Shown: positions 12,701-24,700 of the stretch, one piece after another
How the letters are laid out: every line of letters begins with the position of its first letter
Numbering within the stretch: position 1 is the stretch's first letter
Assembly: GCA_003013855.2 (NCBI GenBank)
Contig: ML058476.1
Coordinates: 2,250,011-2,314,010 of the forward strand
Length of the DNA stretch: 64,000 nucleotides
From: Liriodendron chinense
Taxonomy: Eukaryota > Streptophyta > Magnoliopsida > Magnoliales > Magnoliaceae
Direction: 5' to 3'
Notes under the pieces: model-generated
What the model was told of the DNA's origin: nothing
What the model saw: the letters and a program-made list of their open reading frames with translations, nothing else
Databases searched by the model: none
Program-made: the position numbers and the translations under genes

Positions 12701-15700
12701 ACTTAATGAATGTCCCTCCACCATCATGGGTTCTTCAACCCATTGAAAATTCTAATTGGGAGGACCCGTTTTTAATCAATTACAACTCAATTCAGAACTT
12801 GAGGAGATATCTTTTTGCTGCTCTTATCTCCTCCTTACATGCGTGTGGTGCACACTATGATTAGACCTTCATGAAGAAACGCACCCATGTATACATTCGA
12901 GCAGGACTTTGGATGGTCCTCATGAGAAACCTATTGAAATTCATGAAGATCCTGCTCAAATTTGATCATGTAGTCGATCAGACTAATCAAAGGTAGGTAG
13001 GTAGGTTAGGATTTCTTTCTGCATTTAGGATTGAATAAGTCTCATTGAGACAATGGAAGATGCTAGAATTGATCAACTTGCTACCTCAGGTGCTCTCGTT
13101 CTCACTCTCCTTTGTTTTATGTCATTGATCTCATGTCATGCATATTGCATATCTTATTACATTGAGGACAATGTAAGATTTTGGTTGGGGGGTGAGATTC
13201 CTTAGATGAATCTACTAGCTTTTGTGACATTTCGAGCAATTATGTAGAAAATTTTCGATTTTTCTAAAATTCAAAACTCTTTTGGAAAATGTTGTTTGTA
13301 TGCATTCAAGATGATACGAGCATAAGAAGAGGAGATACGAAGTGAGTGATGTTGCAAGCTTTGAACTTCTCTTAATATAATGGTTTTATATGTGAATTCC
13401 CCTATTTATGTGAGTGATAGAAAATTTGAACACTTTTACACCTAGTTCACATTACACGATTTTCATGGGTTGAAAGGATTATGTGATTTGTGGATTAGCT
13501 ATACTTTGATTTAAGGTGTTAAGAAACCAAGCCGGGGTACTTTGTCCATCCTTGTCCATGGGAAAATAACAAAAGATATGAATTTCTAAAAATCCTATCT
13601 AATGTAAAAGAAAAAGGAAAGGAATGACGAAATTGGAAATGATGGAAAAATGGTGGAAAATTCCGATTAAGGCTACCTACTACCAACCGGGGGATGGTCT
13701 ACCCGTAACCAAAGCCGGAAATGGGACGTAGTGTGAAAGTCGTCGGAAGGACGATAAGACAAATTCCTGTCATAGGCTTGTTGTTGCTGTATACACCTTG
13801 AGATCTATAGTTAAGTTGATCTATGAAGAAGATAATCCCGAAAACTCATGAGATGAACTTTCACTATGCACACTAGGTTGAATTTGTTCAAGTTCTTCTA
13901 TTTATCAATCAATCAGCGGGAATTTCATATAAACACTTATTATGTTCTGAGAGTTTAAGGTTTCAACCTCTATCACCTAATTTATCTGATTTTTATGCTT
14001 GTGTGTCTTGGAATGTATAGAAGAATAGTTTCTAGAGGAGAGTTGGATTTTGGAGAATGAAACTTGTTTCACGCATGGTTTGCTCGGGACTAGCAAAATG
14101 CTGGTTGGGGGGTGTGTTGAGCTCTTAATTGTGCATATTCTAACCCCAATTCATCACTCATCATGCATGGTTTTCATGATTTAAATGCTAATCTAATGCA
14201 TAGTTTTGTGATTGTAGGAATGAAAGAGAGACTTCATCATTCGGATGCTTTGAGACCCTTCTTACATACCTTAAAGATCAAAGGAAAGGAAGAACAAAAG
14301 AGGGAAGAAGAAAGGAAAGAAGAGAAAGAAGAAAGGAAAGAAAAAGGAGCCCCAAAAGGTGGTCCGACCGGTCAAGACCGGTCGGCCAACAATTCTGCTT
14401 TCTACAGAGGCTGCTGGACCAAACCAGACAGGTCTAGACCGGTCTTGACCGGTCGGCCATGCAAATTTCAGATTTCAGATTGTAGACAGCAGGTCATTCC
14501 CGTTTCTAGTTTTTCGGACCAGTTTTCTGGGCCCATCTTAATGATATTTGGAAATCCAACACGTCCATGTCGAAGAGGAGCTCGACGCCGAACTAACCCA
14601 AGTGGTTTCGTGTCGATCGGAGCTACGGATTGATCGTGGTGGCCAAAACAATACGAACTGTCCAAAAAGTTCCAGATTCTGCCTACTCCACTCTGAGCCG
14701 GTCCAGGTGACTCATCATTGATGATATGAAGAATATACTTTGACCATCTTCGAGACCACATCCATATATGAATAACCACAAAATTTCAGATCAAAAGAAT
14801 GTGTGGTTTGATCGTACCGGTTGAAGAAAGATGGACCATCCAGAAAGATCCAACTGTGCAGAGTTTATAAAAGCCCTAAGTGTTCTAATTTTCGGACCAC
14901 ATTCTGAGATTGTTTTGGACAATCTAATCCGTCTATCATGTAGAGGAGGAAGTTTTCTACCAAGGTCCAAAATTTGAGATCAATCCGACATCTGTACACT
15001 CTGAAGCGTTGAAAGCAAGATGACTGGTTCTGAAGGTACCCGAAGTGCGCGATTTTGAGAGGCGGTCGGTGATATGATTGGTGGGCCCATTCAGAGGATA
15101 ATCTTGAAAATCTAAAGCATCTATGAGGAAGATCACATTACAAGGAAGCTACAAATCAATTTTGAAGCCAATCCGACCATTGGTTAAGTAGTACGAAGCG
15201 AAACAAGATCTGTTACGTTGCGGTATTCTTGCTGCTCTATAAAAGGAGGTGCTCTCTTCAATTACAGGTCAACCAAGGACGTGGAGAGCAAGGAGTTCAA
15301 GTCATAGGAGGCTTCCTAGCCTCCTCCAGCTAGTGTTTCTTCCTTTTCTTAGTTCTAGTTTTATTTTTAATATGCTTTTCATTAGCTAATCTCTTAGCTA
15401 GAGCTAAGAGGTGAACCTTATAGTTTTCTTAGATTGTTTGATTCGTTTTATTGGTTTTATAGTTGGATTTCATGTTTATGAACAATGGTTTGAAGTTAAT
15501 ACAAGTTCCAAGTAGTTTTTCTTAGTCTTATGATGACTCATGGATGTTTGGGAGAATTGCTTGAGTTCTTAATGGTTGTGTGCTAGTCTAGACCTGTATG
15601 ATCCGAGGAATTGGAGTATGCTCTAGTACTATGATCTTCATGTGGGAACTTCCTACCAAAGTTCTACTTTTCTGGAATTCTGAACTATGTGAGACTGTGT

Positions 15701-18700
15701 ATGTGATTTGAATCAAGTTCAAATCATAATCTAGTTTTGTCTTGTGACAGGATTTAATGATGGTTATGATTGTGATCTTAGCCTATTGGAATTGGGATTG
15801 ACATATGCAATTAAGTATGCTCGTCCTAACTTGCATTGAGTGAATCATATACATGGATCATACATATGTCAGGTTGATTGTTTTAACCGCTCTATCATCC
15901 GACTAGATAGAACTTAATTTCGATTCTAGTTGAGAAAGTGAGAAACCATAGCGAATTATACATCTAAGGAGAGCTATAAGTGGATCATTGATGCTCTAGT
16001 TATCTTTTCATTATCAGATTTTCTATTTTATGTTCAAAACCAATTTCACAAACCTCTTTGATTCTAGTTATTAAGATAATTGGAATTGTTTACCTCCTTC
16101 CCTGTGAATCGACCTCGGTCTTACCGAGATTATTACTACATCGCAACCCTACACTTGGGGAAGCGAACATCTTGTTAAGCCGTGAAAGCCATGAAACCCC
16201 TAATGAACCAACGATAAAAAGTTGCTAAGCCGTGAAAGCTTCGCACCTCATGAATGTTCCTCGGTTCAGGCCACTCAACTATGGCCCTGACCTTTTGAAG
16301 GTCTGCGCGCATCCCTTCAGATGACACTATAAATCCTAAGAACACAACTTGGCTAGACATGAATGCACATTTCTTAAGTACTGTAAATAAGAATATCGTC
16401 AAAGTACACCACTAGGAATTTTTCCATGAACGGCCTCAAAGCTTGTGTCATCACCCGCATGAAAGTACTGGGTGCGTTAGTCAAACCAAAGTGCATGACC
16501 AACCACTCATACAACCCATCTTTCGTTTTAAACGCAGTCTTCCACTCATCTCCTGGGCGTATACGGATTTGGTGATATCCACTCTTGAGGTCTATCTTAA
16601 AGAATATAGTGAACCTGGCCATCATGTCAAGCATATCGTGAAGACTAGGTATAGGGAATCGATACTTGACAGTAATTTTGTTTATGGCACGGTTATCCAC
16701 ACACATGCGCCACGTGCCGTCTTTCTTTGGCGTCAACAGTGCAGGCACGACACACGGGCTCATACTCTCTTGGATAAAACCCTTTTGCAGAAGCTCATCA
16801 ATCTGCTTCTTCAACTCTGCATGCTCTGCAGGGTTCATCCTGTAGTGAGGAAGGTTCGATAGAGTAGACCCTAGGACAAGATCAATGACATGCTGTATGT
16901 CCCTCATAGGTGGCAACTCATTCGGTAAGTCTTCAGGAAATACATCACTATATTCCTTCAAGAGCGAGGTCACCTCACGGGGCAACTCTGATGAAACCTC
17001 AGGTGTAATCTCTCTAGCCACAAGGGCATACACCATAGAATCTTCCTTAGCTTCTGTTTCAAACTCTCTTGCACTGATTATATGTAGAGACTTAGACTTG
17101 GATTTCCCCACTCCTCTAGGCTCACTTGCCTTCTCATCTTCTTCTTCCCTAGTGTGTTCTCAGGTGGCATGGGGTTAAATTTGATCTTTTTACCGTTATG
17201 CATGAAGGTACACGCATTCGAACGGCCAAAGATCATGACATCATTATCGAATAGCCACGGTCTACCTAGGATAACATGTCCCACATCCATAGGTAACACA
17301 TCACACCACAGGGATTCTTTGTATGACCCAAACTCGATGGGGACTAGACATTGATGGGTGACAGATAGGGATGTCTTGTCAACCCAAGAAACTTTATATG
17401 GGTCTGGATGAGGTGTGGGTTTCAGTTTCAAGCGATCTAAGGTGCTAGTGGAAATCACATTCTGACAACTTCCACTGTCCACTATCACCTTACAATTCTT
17501 TTCACCACACTTGGCAATAATGTAGAAGATAGTGCTTCGACGCCAGTCAACACTACTTCTAGACTGAGCTAGCACACGCCTGACTACTGCAAGCGTTGCT
17601 TCTCCATCTAATTCTTCTTCATTAGTAAGTCCTTCAGGGTGATACTCTTCAACTTCATAATCACCCTGGTCATCTCCACCCTCGTGGGACTCGCCTATAA
17701 ATAAGGCTTTCCCAGGGTTCTTCATAGGACACTGATTAGACACGTGGCCAAGATTGCCACACTCATAGCACCTCACTTGGCTCATGTTACTAGGACCGGC
17801 ACCAAGAACCCCTTTGCCCTTGTCCTCCCTAGGCCTAGGCGAAATGGTCACCTGTGCCCTAGGTTGACTACCAATATTAGGTCTAGTCCCCTGGGAACTA
17901 GATCTAGCACTGGAGTCTTGAGACTCAAAACGACGAACGACAGGAGCCTTCAGGTATTGCTCTAACTCCTGCACGACTTGATGTGCCTCATCCAAGTCCG
18001 TTAAGGGCCGAGTCATAAGCTCACGTTGAAGATCCGCACGAAGGCCCGTCTTGAAACGCGAGAGCGTTACTAGAGGGTCTTCTTGGATATCACATCGCAT
18101 CACATGTTCTTCAAATTTAGCGATGCAGTCAGCGATAGACATTGACCATTGGCGTAAGGATTGCCATTGATCAAGGAGCTTCTGACGGTATGAGAGAGGA
18201 AGGTACTTCTCTTTCAACTTCTCTTTCATCTCATACCAATGTGTGATAGGGGCTCTACCAACTCTTTCTATCTTACACTCGGTGTTGGTCCAAAAGAGCT
18301 TGGCTTGGCCCACCAGCTTCATCTTAGCAAACCGCATTTGACGGTTTTCTGACATGTCATACCACTCAAAGTAGTGGTCCATGTCAGCAACCCAGTCAAG
18401 GAATGCCTTGGGGTCCAAACGCACATCAAAACTCGGGGCCTCAACTCTCACACTCTTCATCGCACGCTCATCTGGATCATAGCGGTCTTGATGATCACAT
18501 GTGGTTCGTGCCTCTCGCACGACACCACGACCATTACCACAATCTCTATCCTTACTACCTCCACGTGTGGCAACGCGTTCTTCAATGATTCCTCCCACTT
18601 GGGAGTGCGCATCATCCCCTATAGCGGGGTTCTCCATTTGGGACGCCTCTAGTTGCTCGACCTTAGTTATGGTAGTGGTGATTTGGTTCTCAAGGCGGGC

Positions 18701-21700
18701 AAACTCACGCTTTTAACCTGCTTCTAAGGCGGTTATCTTTTGTATCAATTGAGCAAGTTGCTCAGATAACTGCTCGTTATTCATGGTAGGCTGAAGTCCG
18801 AAACCTTTACCTCTTCTCGTGGGCATACAATGCAGACTTGAACCAAACTCTACCCAACTAGACTACTAGGTGTTATGACTTTCAAGATGAATGCGATGAA
18901 TGCAAAACTAATATGAACTGACACAATTAAGTTAAAACAGGAAACAACTCAAATCTGGAAATTTTCCAAATTAGGAAACTTTCTAAAATTGGAAAGTTTC
19001 TAAAATTGAAAACTTTCTAAATCTAGAACTTTCCGAAATTAAACCTAACAATCTAAACCCTAATTTGATAACTCGATCTAGACAAAACCATACAAGCCTA
19101 ATCTCTGATACCAAATTTGATGCAGGATGTCCTAATTATGATGCATGCTTAAGAACTCATATAATCCAGCGGAAATAAAAGACAATAATAATAATAAAAT
19201 CTAGCAGTAATCATCATGAACTAAGAAAATCACAAGGAAACATGCAATGGAACGGGCCATTCATCACAACCATGAAGTATGAGATTCAATTATCACAATG
19301 GTTGGATCCGGCGAGGGATGGAACCTCCCAATCTTGCATGGCTACAACCCAATCAATTAAGAAGAATCTCTAATCCAGGAAATCAAGGGATTTTGGATTA
19401 GGGATTTGAAAATCTGAAAACTTTCGGGTTTAGGCTCAAATTCATATTTAGGGATTGTGGTCAGCAAGACAAATAGGTTAGGGAAAAATAGGATTACCTG
19501 GAAGAATGATTGGAAGGGCATAAAAAGCAAGTAGAAGAAAGAGGGATCAAGGAAGAAGAAACATCACCATGAGAGAGACAAGAGGAAGGAGGCAACCAAA
19601 GGGTTTGCTTTAATCAATAATCAATAACTAATTCGAGTTTAGGGCTTTAGCCCACTTAAATAAGCAAATAAAGACATGAATGTACTAAAATACGCCTAAA
19701 ACTAAACAAAAACGCGTAACTAACAAAAGTGCGGGAAAGTTCAGGCGCTCGATCGAGCGCCCGAGCTGCCGCCCGAAGTCGTCCGAAAACCTCCAGAGAG
19801 GTTCGGGCGCTCGGCAAACGAAGTTCGAGCACCCGAAGGCTATGGTCGGGCGCCCGAAGACAGTGGAAATCATCAGTTCTTCAGTCTTCTTTCTCCTTTC
19901 TTCCTTCACATGTATCTTCCCTAAGTGGGGTCTTCTATGTGTCCAATCACATGTGAAGGGTCTTCAGCTCCTCAATAATCGCCTATTCACAAGGACGGTA
20001 CTTGTGGTTGGCGCTTTCTTCATTGGTACACCTTGAATGCGCTTGTGTCCGCATCAGAGGAGCACGTGAGATGAGCACGTGGCATACATGAGCAACAGGA
20101 GCATAGCAAAGCAGCAGAGGAGCATGACCATTCGACCGAGCGCACGGACTTTTTTTCATAGGCGTTATTTTGTTCTTTTTTTTTTCTTATTTAGGCACTT
20201 TAGTGTATTTTTTTTTTTTAAAACATGAATAATATATACCCTGTTAAAAACCCTATTTTTATTATGCTATGATGAATATTGAGAGAAAAAGGAAAGGAAA
20301 AAAAAAAACCTTCATCGCTTGAGATGAGCATGATTCCTCCAGTGATTGGAGACTCTTTGGTGTGATGCCAATGGTGTGATGCCGGCTATCTTCATTCTAT
20401 CTTTCTTCCCTTTCATCTTCTTTATGATTTCAGGTATTTTTTATTGTTTTTCTACATCCGTTTGATAGAATCTTCGATTTCTCTTTGAATCCATAGCCAA
20501 AACCCCTTTATCCTTGAAACCCTTTGATTCGACGTAGGCCCCCATTACCTTAAACTTCATTTTTTTCCCAAAACCCCAACTTCCTTCAATCTAAAACCCT
20601 TAAACCTAATCTCAACCCACACAACTTTCAAATCCAATCATCCCTTTCACCCAAATCCAATTTTCGGATTTCCCGTTGCCCTAAATCCATGGATCCCTAA
20701 TTCCCAAATCACCTAAACCCGAACCCTAACCCGAATCCTCATTAAACCCTAATTTCAACCATACCTTAGAAACCCTAGAACCTTCCCCTTTGATTTAGGA
20801 TTAATCCTATACTTGGATGTGGAAGTTCTACCTTCCATGGGTCCCACCTACTGAGATTTTGTAATTCTTTCACCATATATTTGTGATTTATGATTGTGGT
20901 TCGTGATTTCTTTGCTTATTTGAATTCTTGCACATGTGATTGATTAGTCTTAATTTAATTATTCATTGTTATACATTTCCGCTTTAGTTTCATTCCGCAT
21001 CATATAGGTAGGCCCCTTGTCCTCCTTCACCAGCCACAACCGAATTCCTAAACAGTTCCAATTTGGGCCATATTAAAATGGACCTCAGACTTGACCTAGG
21101 AAAGTAGTTAATTGCTACAAGTCCAGGAGAAGTAAGAATTAGGATAGAAACGGTCTATAATATAGCTAATTAGTGGATGGATGTGAAAGTTGATGGTATA
21201 GGATGCTCTTGCATGTTAAAATTGGGGGGAAAGAAATGGATGGATGTTGAAATTCACATACAACCGTCACATGTAACCATTTCTCATCTGTCTACCGAAT
21301 GGGCCAAAAGAAAAGGGAAACAGAGCCGTCCCAAGAAGCTCTTACTAGGTCTAGTTGCTCATGTGGACTAGACCATCGATCATGTAGGTATTACTATGGA
21401 ATCCCTTGGCCTGACCCGGACATGACCCATGAATATCGAGGGTCAGGTCTAGATCCTCCTATCAGCCCATTAAAGAAATGGAATAGCTTATTTTGACTTG
21501 GACCCAAAACAAGCCCAATCAGATTTTAACAGGTTTACTTTGGGGTGAAAATTACAAGTGCCACTTGGGTAGGGCTCAACCCGAACCAGACTGGCCCAAC
21601 CTGAAAATTGGGTCAAGAACCTTGGGTTGGGTTGGGTGAAATCGGGTTGGGCGGGCTCAGGCTAGAAACCCTCAACCTGACCCCATGCTGGGTTAGGCTC

Positions 21701-24700
21701 GTGTTGAGACCTCTGACAACCTGAGCAACCCAAACCTGACCTACATAACATGTATATGTAAATATTTTTTTAGTAATCCCTATATTACATCTATATTATC
21801 TATATTGCTAATTAAAATATCTGATGGATGAAATTCAGCAAACAAGTGTTCACTAATCAGAGGATAGGATTTGTCCAGCAATCTGATTTTGGGACCATGG
21901 CTTGGTGATAATGTGCCCCACAATTTAGTCAGTTCAATTTGAGTTAGTGCATGACTCGTGTGCAATTTCCAAGTGACTGTTTATCAAGCATCACACAGAG
22001 CCCAAAGTGTGCACACATGCATACCACACACACACACACATGCACACACGCCCGTCCACACACGCACCCACATGCACACCCACAATAGAGATGTGGGTGC
22101 ACGCATGCATGCAAGCACTTACCCACATGCCTGCTCGTACATGCACATATAAATCCACAAATACAAGCAGACAATCAGCTGTATAGATACTTTTTAAGCA
22201 TTATTAAGTAATTAACAATTTCATATAACATTTGCCATATGTTGCTTCAAAAGCAAGCATAAGAAGACCTATCTTTACATCACAAAAAGCAAAAGGTGTT
22301 GTTTAAAAATGTTTACACCTCCTCATGTTACAGTTTAATAACTTCATAGAGAGGATGCCTATTTAGCATGGTTTTAAATATCCCTTTGTAGGATATTTCG
22401 AAATCCAGTCCTGCATATCCTAAGGCGCCTAAAGGCTTGCTAAGCCCATGAATGTACAACGCATAGCATCTACAAGCCATCACACATGCCACCATGGCAG
22501 ACATGCAATATCAAAGCCGTCAATCAAGTCGGTCCGACTTTCAAGATTTTCTCAGCCACCAAGTAGGCTGGTGCACTCATTAGGTTAGCAATAATGTTTG
22601 AAACAAGTAGATAGCTTTAAAAACCTCGACCAAGTTTTGTAAGTCTTACATTGGATTCATAAAAGGTGGCCTACCTGATTAGTTTATGGACCCGATTCTG
22701 GGGCTAATGCATCAACAGTGGATCAATTATTGTTTTGTGCATGTTTACCAAACATTTTTTTAAAGGGAACATAAATTTTATTATAGACAAAAAGCCAAGA
22801 GGCAAAAACTGTACAAAGAAAGGGCAGCCACCCAACTACTTAAAAGTAGAAGAAAAATCAAAATCCCTTTTAAAGATCGAGGCCCATTCAATAACCAGGC
22901 CCGTTACTTTTAACACTACACTCCCCAAAGAGTGGCTCATGTTCCTGAAGCATCTCACATTCCTCTCTTCCCAGATGGCCCAAAACCCCGCCTAGAGACA
23001 AACACCAGAAGATTCTCAAATCCTCTTTGAGCTGCACCTCGCGCCAAAACAATAAGAATAACTCAATGGAATTTGGGCAGACCCAATTGATCCGGAACAT
23101 CGATAGGATGGAATTCCACAAAAAGGATGCTGTTGGGCACTGCATAAACAGGTGGCTAACAGTTTCCGATTCGGCCATGCACATAAGGCACACATTTGGG
23201 AGAATCATTCCTCTCTTCCAAAGATTGTCCACTGTCAAAACCTTTCCTCGGCCAACCAATCAAGCATAGGCCGCCACTTTCAGCGGGGCACCATAAGACC
23301 AAATGAAATTGGTGGTGGCTACGTCACTAGAATTACTGCCCCTGCCTCGTGCTTGAATCAACTTGTAGAAAGAACGGACTGAGAAGCACCTGAACTTCTC
23401 CAACTGCCAACAAAACTTCTCCTTTTCTCCACAACTTGTGTTTATTTTTGTATAAACAATATCCGGAAATTGTTTATTATTACCAATCAATTCTGCAGTT
23501 CGTAAAAACAGTGTCAAGCGAGCCATTAATCTTCTTTATACTTTTGATTTGCTCATATACTTTGATTCATAAATGATATTAAACAAAGGCAAATGGAAAA
23601 ACATGAATACTAAAATCCAAGATTCAGAATCCCAATTCCTAGTCACATTTGAACAACATGGGATCCCTAGTTATGCTTCCCTGTCTTCTTCCAATCACTT
23701 AAGTGTTGGTGATGTTTGACAAAGGCTAATGTAAGAAGTTCCAATTAACAGCAAAGAATGTACCAAAGATGGCGATTTCCTTATCACATTCAGTAACAGT
23801 TGTATCTCAATATTTCAATTTACTATTTGGTCACAAACACATGCATCAAATGATACATTTGTGTGTGTGTGCGGCGGGGGGGGGAATGGGCGAGGTATTC
23901 TAAGCAGAGCATTCAGGTATTTAAAATATGAAATCTATCAAAATTCTTGGCAGAAACTGGAGAGCACCTTTATGCATACACCATACATGTCAAATGCAAA
24001 TTTGTTAAATGGAAGAAAAGTAATAGCAACTAATCTTATGATTATGCATAACATGAAAATAATAGATGATAAAAAGGAATTGCTGCCATACAAGGGGTTT
24101 ATCGGTTTCCAACATCGCAACATCACAATAAGCATCAAAATGTTGCCAAAACTTCATGACACCATTTTTCCTGAATGTCTCCTGCAGAAATATAAAGCAA
24201 TGATTTGTAAGACTAAAAATGACATGAAACAGAAAAATTAGCTTTCTTCTCTTTATACAAACCACTAGAACTAGTCCAACCTTGCTAACTTGGGAAAAAT
24301 ACCATACAAAGTCTGAATGTATCATCAATCAAATGGTTATAGTCATCTAGTCACAATGATTTTTGAGAGGGATTAGAATCCAAATCAATATCCATTTCTA
24401 ACATAATCAACGTGGACCATCCATTTCCAAGCAAAGCAATTGCTCGGATGGTTAGCATCATCTTATCATAGTAATTTTAGGAGGGATGGGCAATCAAAGG
24501 CGCAGGTCCCACATGGTGAACAACGCCCAACCTTTTCTGGCATAACATGTATGGATTTTTCCTTTCCCTAGACAATGATTAGATGGTTAGGATCATCCGA
24601 TCAAAGTGATTTTTGAGAGGTAAGGTAATCAATCATCACCACACAACAGATGGTCCAGATCACTAGTTGGACCTTTTCTAGTATAAATTATAATAAAGAT

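Larger units (their letters stand above)
9176..16169 (+). mobile_element. Non-autonomous LTR retrotransposon, Athila/Tat-like, nested in the chromovirus pol
   Basis: The LTRs (9176-11102 and 14115-16169) start TGTTGAGCTC and end GAAGCGAACA. A tRNA-Asp-type primer site follows LTR1 and a G-rich polypurine tract precedes LTR2. The flanks TCGTG (9171-9175) and TCTTG (16170-16174) agree at four of five bases, a plausible worn target duplication. The 3-kb interior has no protease, RT or integrase and only one long frame. The primer site and the wording near the polypurine tract (GGGACTAGCAAAATGCTGG) resemble the Athila/Tat lineage. It lies antisense to both the host element and APC2 and must be younger than its host element. 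Confidence 0.92.
6213..20056 (-). mobile_element. Ty3/Gypsy chromovirus, defective, interrupted by a second LTR element
   Basis: The LTRs at 6213-7146 and 19118-20056 are bounded by TGATGCAG..CCGCATCA. A perfect 5-bp target duplication GAGGA flanks them (6208-6212 and 20057-20061). The coding order on the minus strand is gag with a CCHC knuckle, DSG protease, RT with YFDD, RNase H, integrase and a chromodomain. This order and the chromodomain define a plant chromovirus. The RT wording favours the Reina/CRM/Galadriel side over Tekay. The interior carries several stops and frameshifts, a short deletion after YFDD, and the 7-kb insertion at 9176-16169, so it cannot be autonomous. It lies sense to APC2 inside intron 2. 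By eye the two LTRs differ at a few percent of positions. Confidence 0.95.

Noticed and set aside
16443..18716. Plus-strand frames opposite gag-pol
   Set aside because: They are shadows of the minus-strand gag, protease and RT coding sequence.
20062..21002. Candidate LTR to the right of the chromovirus
   Set aside because: The right end TTCCGCATCA looks LTR-like, but no matching left border, partner LTR or duplication was found.
21944..22174. Cys/His-rich frames that look like a small zinc protein
   Set aside because: They are translations of a CA-rich microsatellite on both strands.
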